5,385 bases of DNA, taken from contig CAKTQR010000049.1 of assembly GCA_934597175.1 (NCBI GenBank), positions 1 through 5,385 of the forward strand, read 5' to 3'. The notes beneath the pieces are model-generated. The model was not told where the DNA came from. It ran no database searches and saw nothing but the letters and a program-made list of their open reading frames with translations. The stretch comes from an uncultured Oscillospiraceae bacterium. GTDB lineage: Bacteria; Bacillota; Clostridia; Oscillospirales; Oscillospiraceae. A program made the position numbers and the translations under genes. Shown piece by piece: positions 1 through 4,508 of the stretch (within the stretch, counting starts at the first letter, position 1; each line of letters opens with the position of its first letter).

Positions 1-32
1 CCGGCGCACCGTTTGGTGCGCCGGTTTTGGGG
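1..32 (-). terminator. Intrinsic terminator downstream of mgtE (copy 1 of a repeated terminator)
   Basis: A perfect 10-bp stem (1-10 with 15-24) closes a 4-nt loop (11-14). In the mgtE sense direction it is preceded by CCCCAAAA, and the hairpin begins 10 nt after the mgtE stop codon. The downstream T tract for the minus-strand transcript would lie outside the window. On the plus strand the stem is followed by TTTT, so the hairpin could also stop rightward transcription entering from the left. Bases 6-32 are identical, in inverted orientation, to 5359-5385 at the other end of the window. Confidence 0.85.
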
Positions 33-34
33 GT

Positions 35-1402
35 TTATATATGAAATATGTTTATCAAAAACAGCAGGGACAGGCCGTAGTAGGTCACGACGGCGACGAG
101 GTCGTTGACGGTCGTGATCAGAGGGCCGGAGGCGACTGCGGGGTCAATCTTTATCTTGTTAAACAGCATCGGTATCAGCGTGCCGACAAGGCTGGAGGCG
201 ACCATCGCAACGATGAGCGACACGCCCACGCAGCCGGAGATGAGAAACGCCGACACCCAAACATAGCCCTTGCAGATATGGATATACACGCCCAGAAATA
301 CAAGCGCCATTATGCCCAGACACCCGCCGTTTAAAAGTCCGACACGCATTTCCTTGCCCAGCAGTGCAAGCTCGTCCTTAAGGCTGAGCTTTTCATCCAT
401 GAGCACACGGATGGTGACCGCCAGCGACTGCGTGCCGACATTGCCCGCCATGTCCAGCACCAGTGACTGGAAGCAGATGACGATGGGCAGTGCCGCAACG
501 ACCTCCTCAAAAACGCCGACCACCGAGGAAACGCCCATGCCCAAAAACAGCAGCGCAATGAGCCACGGCAGACGCTTTTTCATGCTCACGAGCGTCGGCT
601 CGTTAACATCCTCCTCCGAGGTCAAGCCGCCGAGCTTTGCGTAATCGTCGCCCATGGCGTCGTCAACGAGTTCGACAAGGTCCTGCGCCGTCAGGATACC
701 GGCAATTTTGCCGTCCTCTGAGAGCACCGGCAGGGAGTCCTCCTCATAGTCTGCAATGCGGTCGATGCAGTCCTCTATCTTCTCATGCGCAAGCACATAG
801 GGGTAGCCACGGCGGATGATGCCCGCAAGCGGGTCGTTTTCCCGGGCAATGATGAGATCGGGAAGGTCGATAGCACCGGCAAATGCGCCGTCTTTGTCCA
901 CGACATAGAGCGTCTGAATGTTGTCGTGCTCGCCGGCCTGACGCACCAGCTCGCTCATGGCGCTGCGGATATTGAGCGTATCGGGGATGCAGACAAAGTT
1001 GCTGCTCATGCGGCTGCCTATCTCGTCCTCATCAAAGGCGAGCAGTCGGCGGACATCGTTTCTTGTGTCGTCGTCGAGGTGAGCCGCCAGCGTTTTCTTC
1101 GTCTCGGGCGACAGCTCACGCACAATGTCGGTGGCATCGGCGGCGTCCATTTCGGAGATGACCCCGGCTGCCAGCGCTGCGGGCAGCTCTGCCAGATATT
1201 GCGGAGCGTCGTCAAAATACGGAAACAGCTCCGCCAGAGTCTCTGCGTCCTGCTCGGACAGCAGCCGCCTGCGCTCGGCATCCGTCAGTTCGGCGATGGC
1301 CATTGCCACATCACGCTCGTGGTAGTGCTTTAAAAGCTCTGCCAGCTCGCCCTTGCGGATGAGCGCAGTTATTTCCTGCATAAAATCGTTTGTTTTCATC
1401 AT
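35..1402 (-). CDS. mgtE: MgtE family magnesium transporter with CBS domains
   Basis: Encodes a 455-aa Mg2+ channel/transporter of the inner membrane, the usual length for MgtE. MgtE proteins work as homodimers that close when Mg2+ binds their cytosolic domains. Visible layout: an acidic helical MgtE N domain at about 10-125, two CBS domains at about 135-196 and 200-257, a connecting plug helix at about 258-276, then about five membrane segments from 278 to 452. Signature elements are the GNVGTQS motif at 320-326 (GNAGTQS is more usual) and D420-P-A-V-A-S-G followed by TTVND at 430-434. D434 corresponds to the pore aspartate that coordinates Mg2+ in Thermus MgtE, by motif alignment from memory. 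The first of two consecutive ATG codons is chosen because AAGGAGG lies 8 nt upstream; the second ATG would also be acceptable. It is transcribed divergently from the ydj-like operon behind a structured leader. No truncation is seen. Confidence 0.97.
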   Translation of the reverse strand: MMKTNDFMQEITALIRKGELAELLKHYHERDVAMAIAELTDAERRRLLSEQDAETLAELFPYFDDAPQYLAELPAALAAGVISEMDAADATDIVRELSPETKKTLAAHLDDDTRNDVRRLLAFDEDEIGSRMSSNFVCIPDTLNIRSAMSELVRQAGEHDNIQTLYVVDKDGAFAGAIDLPDLIIARENDPLAGIIRRGYPYVLAHEKIEDCIDRIADYEEDSLPVLSEDGKIAGILTAQDLVELVDDAMGDDYAKLGGLTSEEDVNEPTLVSMKKRLPWLIALLFLGMGVSSVVGVFEEVVAALPIVICFQSLVLDMAGNVGTQSLAVTIRVLMDEKLSLKDELALLGKEMRVGLLNGGCLGIMALVFLGVYIHICKGYVWVSAFLISGCVGVSLIVAMVASSLVGTLIPMLFNKIKIDPAVASGPLITTVNDLVAVVTYYGLSLLFLINIFHI

Positions 1403-1410
1403 GTTCGTGC

Positions 1411-1417
1411 CCTCCTT
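1411..1417 (-). promoter_or_regulatory. mgtE ribosome binding site
   Basis: AAGGAGG on the minus strand, 8 nt before the ATG at 1402. It decides the start codon. It lies about 20 nt downstream of the attenuator T tract, so it is present only in read-through transcripts. Neither hairpin of the attenuator covers it directly, which favours control of transcription over control of translation. Confidence 0.85.
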
Positions 1418-1431
1418 AAAAATCTAAGCTC

Positions 1432-1450
1432 CGGCGCAAAAAAAGCGCCG
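1432..1450 (-). promoter_or_regulatory. Candidate antiterminator hairpin in the mgtE leader
   Basis: In the minus-strand RNA, CGGCGC (1450-1445) can pair with GCGCCG (1437-1432) across a loop of seven U residues. CGGCGC is also the 3' arm of the terminator at 1438-1493, so the two folds exclude each other, and here the U tract is held in the loop. The 6-bp stem is all G-C. Because the downstream arm is transcribed last, this fold would normally lose to the terminator unless the upstream GCGCCG arm is already occupied. The pairing is seen directly; the switching role is inferred. Confidence 0.5.
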
Positions 1451-1493
1451 TCTCGGAGATAGTTGCGGCAGCAAAGCGACTCCGGAGCGGCGC
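1438..1493 (-). terminator. Leader terminator (attenuator) upstream of mgtE
   Basis: In minus-strand RNA, GCGCCG (1493-1488) pairs with CGGCGC (1450-1445). A second paired block is GGAG (1483-1480) with CTCC (1458-1455), with a partly paired 4x4 internal loop between the two blocks. The apical part contains a TTGC/GCAA stem. The hairpin is followed at once by seven T residues (1444-1438). It lies after the leader ORF and before the mgtE ribosome binding site, in the right orientation to stop transcription before mgtE. Termination here would release an RNA of roughly 220 nt. Confidence 0.75.
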
Positions 1494-1518
1494 AGAAGAA
1501 CACTATGAAACGGTAAGG

Positions 1519-1608
1519 TCAGTCCATGCCCATGGACGAGCGCACCATGCCCTTGTTTCTCTGCTTGCCGAATATCCGACTTCGCCCTGTACTTGAGCAG
1601 CTATCCAT
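1519..1608 (-). CDS. 29-codon leader peptide ORF upstream of mgtE
   Basis: This short ORF lies within the mgtE leader. The ATG at 1608-1606 is preceded by GGAGGT (1622-1617) with an ideal 8-nt spacing, and the frame ends at TGA (1521-1519). The peptide is hydrophilic and basic: R9, R11, K15, R17, K19 and R23, against only two Asp (D2 and the final D29). It begins M-D-S-C-S-S-T-G and ends S-S-M-G-M-D. It has no signal peptide, membrane helix or proline run, so it does not resemble the proline-rich MgtL/MgtP leaders of enterobacterial Mg2+ genes. The stop codon lies about 25 nt before the terminator stem, as expected for a translated leader that governs attenuation. I do not recognise the peptide. 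It could act in cis through its translation or be a small protein in its own right. Being translated is well supported by the ribosome binding site; its role is inference. Confidence 0.65.
   Translation of the reverse strand: MDSCSSTGRSRIFGKQRNKGMVRSSMGMD
1522..1537 (-). promoter_or_regulatory. Hairpin over the last codons of the leader ORF
   Basis: In the minus-strand RNA, GTCCAT (1537-1532) and ATGGAC (1527-1522) form a perfect 6-bp stem with a GGGC loop. It covers the last six sense codons of the leader ORF and ends next to the TGA. Such a stem would be opened by a ribosome finishing the leader. It could act as a pausing or sensing element, or it may follow simply from the repeated GGGCATGG sequence here. 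Confidence 0.4.
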
Positions 1609-1663
1609 GAACATTCACCTCCGTAAAATGCTTGTATTATGCCGCTTTCCGGCGTTCTGGCAC

Positions 1664-1692
1664 ATGATAACAAAGTGATACGAAATTGTCAA
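1664..1692 (-). promoter_or_regulatory. Sigma-A-type promoter for mgtE and its leader
   Basis: A perfect -35 box TTGACA (1692-1687) is separated by 17 nt from TATCAT (1669-1664), which has one mismatch to the TATAAT consensus. The predicted start is near 1657, giving a leader of about 255 nt before mgtE. The new RNA would start a few nt before a small GCCG/CGGC stem-loop (1653-1641) that could protect its 5' end. Confidence 0.8.
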
Positions 1693-1698
1693 TCGCCG

Positions 1699-1710
1699 TT
1701 TTGTACAAAA
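1699..1710. promoter_or_regulatory. 12-bp perfect palindrome between divergent promoters
   Basis: TTTTGTACAAAA is a perfect inverted repeat. It lies 6 bp upstream of the mgtE -35 box and 23 bp upstream of the -35 box of the rightward operon. Its place and symmetry suit the binding site of a dimeric regulator acting on one or both promoters. The surrounding spacer is AT-rich compared with the genes, so chance cannot be excluded. No regulator gene is present in the window. Confidence 0.4.
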
Positions 1711-1733
1711 GTGTTAATATTGTAAAAGCAGTC

Positions 1734-1762
1734 TTTTCACGGCGTGCAAATTAGTGTATAAT
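1734..1762 (+). promoter_or_regulatory. Sigma-A-type promoter for the ydj-like operon
   Basis: TTTTCA (1734-1739, four of six matches to TTGACA) is followed after 17 nt by a perfect TATAAT (1757-1762). The predicted start near 1769 gives a 5' UTR of about 25 nt, with room for the GGAGG at 1783-1787. A start at this place also rules out the GTG at 1767 as the first codon of the next gene. Confidence 0.75.
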
Positions 1763-1793
1763 CACGGTGAGAAACGGCGAATGGAGGCAGGGT

Positions 1794-2060
1794 ATGCGCA
1801 GGACAAGTCGAAGCGGCAGCTTTTTTGTCTGCCTTGTGTTCAACATGCTTCTGAACTTAGAGGGGCTCATACCTGCGGCGGCGCTTTTAGTTCTGCACTA
1901 TGTGCTGGACTGGCCGCTGTGGCTCACCTTTGCGGCCTTGGGGCTGTGGGTGCTGTACCTTATCGTCTGGATGGCGGTCATCGGCTGGGCGGGACGCTGC
2001 GGTAGCACGCCCGATGCGCCGAAGGAAAACAAAAATCCGTATTCCAATAAACACATATAA
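1794..2060 (+). CDS. Small two-helix membrane protein of unknown function
   Basis: An 88-aa protein, first gene of the rightward operon. A basic N-terminus (R2, R3, R6) leads into hydrophobic segments at about 9-37 and 42-67, joined by a short turn at D39-W-P. The tail from about 68 to 88 is polar and Pro/Lys/Asn-rich. This predicts a helical hairpin with both ends in the cytosol by the positive-inside rule. The ATG at 1794 is chosen because GGAGG (1783-1787) lies 6 nt upstream. The same frame runs back to a GTG at 1767, but that codon has no ribosome binding site and sits at the predicted transcription start. The stop is 18 nt before the SPFH gene, so co-transcription is likely. I do not recognise a named family. 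Linkage to ydjI/ydjG/ydjH-like genes suggests a membrane partner or anchor for that complex, which is inference. Confidence 0.8.
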   Translation: MRRTSRSGSFFVCLVFNMLLNLEGLIPAAALLVLHYVLDWPLWLTFAALGLWVLYLIVWMAVIGWAGRCGSTPDAPKENKNPYSNKHI

Positions 2061-2063
2061 CCG

Positions 2064-2070
2064 AAAGGAG
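2064..2070 (+). promoter_or_regulatory. Ribosome binding site of the SPFH gene
   Basis: AAAGGAG lies 8 nt before the ATG at 2079. It decides against the out-of-frame ATG at 2074, which is only 3 nt away and opens a five-codon frame. The same CCGAAAGGAGT context recurs before the next gene (3390-3400), showing a strong, near-identical initiation signal for two adjacent genes. Confidence 0.8.
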
Positions 2071-2078
2071 TCTATGCA

Positions 2079-3383
2079 ATGGGACTTATAAAAGCAGGTA
2101 TCGGTGCTGTAGGCGGCACGCTGGCAGACCAGTGGAAGGAGTTCTTCTACTGCGAAGCGATGCCTAAGGATGTTCTTGTAACAAAGGGGCAAAAGCGGGT
2201 AAGCGGCCGCTCGTCGAACACCAGGGGAAATGACAACATCATCTCCAACGGCTCGGGCATAGCTGTTGCCGACGGCCAGTGCATGATCATCGTCGAGCAG
2301 GGCAAAGTCGTCGAGGTCTGCGCAGAGCCCGGCGAGTTTACATACGACACCTCCACCGAGCCGTCCATCTTCACCGGCGGTCTCGGCGCAGGCATAAGGG
2401 ATACATTCAGAACTATAGGCAAGCGCTTTACCTTCGGCGGCGACACCGCCAAGGATCAGCGTGTGTATTACTTTAACCTCAAGGAGCTTATCGACAACAA
2501 GTTCGGTACGCCCAACCCCATCCCGTTCCGCATCGTCGACAGCAAGATCGGCCTTGACATTGATGTGTCGGTGCGCTGCTCAGGCGTGTATTCGTACAAG
2601 ATAGCAGACCCGCTGCTTTTCTACACCAATGTCTGCGGCAATGTTGAGCAGGAGTATACCCGAGATGAGCTCGACAGCCAGCTCAAGACCGAGTTTATAA
2701 GCGCACTTCAGCCGGCCTTCGGCAAGCTCTCGGAGCTTGAGCTGCGCCCCAATCAGATAGTCACGCACAACACCGACCTTGAAAATGCGATGAACGCAGC
2801 GCTCTCGGAAAAGTGGGGCGCACTGCGAGGATTAAAGGTCGTGAGCATCGCTCTCGGCTCTGTGACTCTGCCCGAGGACGATGCCGAGCTTATAAAGCAG
2901 GCTCAGCGCACCGCAATCATGCGTGACCCGACCATGGGTGCGGCAACTCTCGTCGGCGCTCAGGCCGATGCGATGAAGGCGGCGGCAGCCAACGGCTCGG
3001 GCGCAATGACCGGCTTCATGGGCATGGGCATGGCGATGAACGCAGGCGGCGGCATGAACGCTCAAAACCTCTACGCCATGGGTCAGCAGCAGGCTGCTCA
3101 GGCAGCCCCGGCGGGTGCGTGGAAATGCTCCTGCGGAGCTACCGCTACCGGCAACTTCTGCCCCGAGTGCGGCGCTAAAAAGCCCGTTTCCGAGGGCTGG
3201 GTGTGCTCCTGCGGAGCGGTCAACAAGGGCAAATTCTGCACCGAATGTGGTGCAAAGAAGCCCGCAGGCGTGCCGCAGTATCGCTGCGACAAATGCGGCT
3301 GGGAGCCGGAAAAGGGCGCAGCACCCCCAAAGTTCTGCCCCGAGTGCGGCGACCCGTTTGATGACGGAGACATAGTAGGCTGA
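2079..3383 (+). CDS. ydjI: YdjI-like SPFH/band-7 protein with three C-terminal zinc ribbons
   Basis: A 434-aa protein with an N-terminal SPFH (band-7) region at about 20-285. It carries sequence blocks I associate with the Firmicutes YdjI family, such as ISNGSGIAVADGQCMIIVEQG at 55-75, DQRVYYFN at 126-133, DPLLFYTNVCGNVE at 177-190 and MRDPTMGAATLVGAQADAMK at 281-300. It has no signal peptide or clear membrane helix, so it probably attaches peripherally to the membrane. A Met/Gly/Ala-rich linker (about 299-346) joins it to three zinc ribbons: C350/C352/C361/C364, C376/C378/C387/C390 and C403/C406/C420/C423. In B. subtilis YdjI works with YdjG and YdjH to bring PspA to the membrane. It is longer than the roughly 320-aa B. 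subtilis protein, partly because of the extra ribbons. Database labels such as 'virion core protein' for this family are misleading. The family is clear; the PspA link here is inferred. Confidence 0.92.
   Translation: MGLIKAGIGAVGGTLADQWKEFFYCEAMPKDVLVTKGQKRVSGRSSNTRGNDNIISNGSGIAVADGQCMIIVEQGKVVEVCAEPGEFTYDTSTEPSIFTGGLGAGIRDTFRTIGKRFTFGGDTAKDQRVYYFNLKELIDNKFGTPNPIPFRIVDSKIGLDIDVSVRCSGVYSYKIADPLLFYTNVCGNVEQEYTRDELDSQLKTEFISALQPAFGKLSELELRPNQIVTHNTDLENAMNAALSEKWGALRGLKVVSIALGSVTLPEDDAELIKQAQRTAIMRDPTMGAATLVGAQADAMKAAAANGSGAMTGFMGMGMAMNAGGGMNAQNLYAMGQQQAAQAAPAGAWKCSCGATATGNFCPECGAKKPVSEGWVCSCGAVNKGKFCTECGAKKPAGVPQYRCDKCGWEPEKGAAPPKFCPECGDPFDDGDIVG
3120..3263 (+). repeat. Tandem duplicated zinc-ribbon unit inside the SPFH gene
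   Basis: Two copies of a W-x-C-S-C-G-A ... F-C-x-E-C-G-A-K-K-P unit start at W348 (base 3120) and W374 (base 3198), 26 residues apart. Both share the 14-base stretch TGCTCCTGCGGAGC (3126-3139 and 3204-3217). Each unit has a shortened CxC first knuckle, whereas the third ribbon has the ordinary CxxC. The nucleotide similarity suggests an internal duplication, though the flanking codons have diverged. Confidence 0.7.
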
Positions 3384-3404
3384 TGCTGCCCGAAAGGAGT
3401 TCCT

Positions 3405-4496
3405 ATGCAGACCTTGCAGGAATATAAATGCCCGTGCTGCGGCGGTGCGATCGCCTTCGACAGCCGCCGGCAGAAAATGAAGTGCCCGTACTGCGACACC
3501 GAGTTTGACGTGGAAACGCTCAAAAGCTTCGACGAGGGGCTTTCCGACGCACAGGACGAGATGGAGTGGGAGACCACAGCAGGCAGGGAGTGGGACGACG
3601 GCGAGACCTACGGGCTGTGCTCATATGTCTGCACCTCCTGCGGCGGCGAAATAGTCTGCGACGAGAACACGGCGGCGACCTCGTGCCCGTTCTGCGGCAA
3701 TCCCGTCGTCATGATGGAAAAGCTCGCAGGCTCATTAAAGCCCGATGTCGTGATACCGTTTAAGCTCGACAAGGAAGCGGCAAAGTCGGGATTACTAAAG
3801 CACCTCAGCGGCAAGCGCCTTGTGCCCAAGGCGTTCAAGGACGAAAACCACATCGACGAGATAAAGGGCATCTATGTCCCGTTCTGGCTGTTTGACACCG
3901 ATGCCGATGCGCAGGTGCGCTATCGCACAACAAGGATGCGTGCGTGGAGCGACAGCGAGTATGATTACACCGAGACCAGTCATTTTCTCGTCAGCCGCAG
4001 CGGCAGCATCGGCTTTGAGCATGTGCCTGTCGACGGCTCTTCGAAAATGGCGGATGACCTCATGGAATCCATTGAGCCGTTTGACTTTTCCGAGGCCGTC
4101 GACTTCCAGACGGCGTACCTGGCGGGATACTTGGCGGATAAATACGATGTCGATGCCGAGCAGAGCGTGGAGCGGGCAAACGAGCGTGTCAAGCGCTCGA
4201 CCGAGGAGGCGTTTGCCTCGACCGTGCACGGCTATGATACCGTCACGACCGACAGCAGCCACATAAAACTGTATAACGGCAAGGCAAAATATGCGCTCTA
4301 CCCCGTGTGGCTTCTGAACACCACATGGAACGGCAATAAATACACCTTTGCGATGAACGGGCAGACCGGCAAATTTGTCGGCGACCTGCCGGTAGACAAG
4401 GCTGCGGCGGCGTGGTGGACTGCCGGTCTGTCGGCGGTGTTCAGCGCCGTGACCTACGGTGTCGTGTACCTGCTGCACGGCATGGGCATGATGTGA
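3405..4496 (+). CDS. ydjG: YdjG-like double zinc-ribbon membrane protein
   Basis: A 363-aa protein. The N-terminus has two CxxC-CxxC zinc ribbons: C9/C12/C27/C30 and C76/C79/C94/C97, separated by an acidic stretch at about 43-67. A large middle region (about 110-335) contains Y157-V-P-F-W-L-F and Y299-P-V-W-L-L, the repeated 'YxPFW/YPVW' blocks seen in this family, and a G-Q-T-G-K-F-V-G-D-L-P-V-D-K block at 319-332. One hydrophobic helix at about 337-358 forms a C-terminal membrane anchor. Such proteins are sometimes mislabelled as primosomal protein N' or replication proteins because of the ribbons; no helicase motif is present. AAAGGAG (3393-3399) lies 5 nt before the ATG. The gene starts 21 nt after ydjI-like and ends 12 nt before ydjH-like, fixing it in the operon. 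In B. subtilis YdjG and YdjH form a membrane complex needed to place YdjI and PspA. Confidence 0.88.
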   Translation: MQTLQEYKCPCCGGAIAFDSRRQKMKCPYCDTEFDVETLKSFDEGLSDAQDEMEWETTAGREWDDGETYGLCSYVCTSCGGEIVCDENTAATSCPFCGNPVVMMEKLAGSLKPDVVIPFKLDKEAAKSGLLKHLSGKRLVPKAFKDENHIDEIKGIYVPFWLFDTDADAQVRYRTTRMRAWSDSEYDYTETSHFLVSRSGSIGFEHVPVDGSSKMADDLMESIEPFDFSEAVDFQTAYLAGYLADKYDVDAEQSVERANERVKRSTEEAFASTVHGYDTVTTDSSHIKLYNGKAKYALYPVWLLNTTWNGNKYTFAMNGQTGKFVGDLPVDKAAAAWWTAGLSAVFSAVTYGVVYLLHGMGMM

Positions 4497-4508
4497 GGGG
4501 GCGGCAAA

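Noticed and set aside
785..1333. 182-codon open frame on the plus strand opposite mgtE
   Set aside because: It is fully antisense to the well-supported MgtE gene, has no convincing ribosome binding site and gives no recognisable protein. GC-rich codon bias creates such shadows.
1403..1657. M-box (ykoK) Mg2+ riboswitch in front of mgtE
   Set aside because: The expected location is right, but I could not match the conserved M-box core as I remember it, and a uORF occupies the middle of the leader. A covariance-model search would settle this.
1767..1793. GTG start adding nine residues to the small membrane protein
   Set aside because: It coincides with the predicted transcription start of the TATAAT promoter and has no ribosome binding site; the ATG at 1794 has GGAGG at 6 nt.
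2074..2091. Five-codon ORF overlapping the start of the SPFH gene
   Set aside because: Its ATG is only 3 nt from the AAAGGAG site, too close for efficient initiation, and it ends after five codons. The ATG at 2079 has ideal spacing.
3016..3042. Recurring ATGGGCATGG motif (mgtE leader, SPFH linker, end of the ydjG-like gene) as a regulatory repeat
   Set aside because: Each instance encodes Met-Gly-Met in frame, so it is explained by amino-acid composition, and there is no shared position relative to gene starts or ends.
3098..3577. 159-codon minus-strand frame across the SPFH/ydjG junction
   Set aside because: Its repeated Pro/His/Ser/Gln sequence is simply the antisense of the zinc-ribbon codons, and it covers the intergenic ribosome binding site of the plus-strand operon.
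3795..4478. 227-codon open frame on the minus strand opposite the ydjG-like gene
   Set aside because: It lies wholly within a recognised gene on the other strand, and its translation is rich in Arg/His/Val in the way typical of antisense frames.
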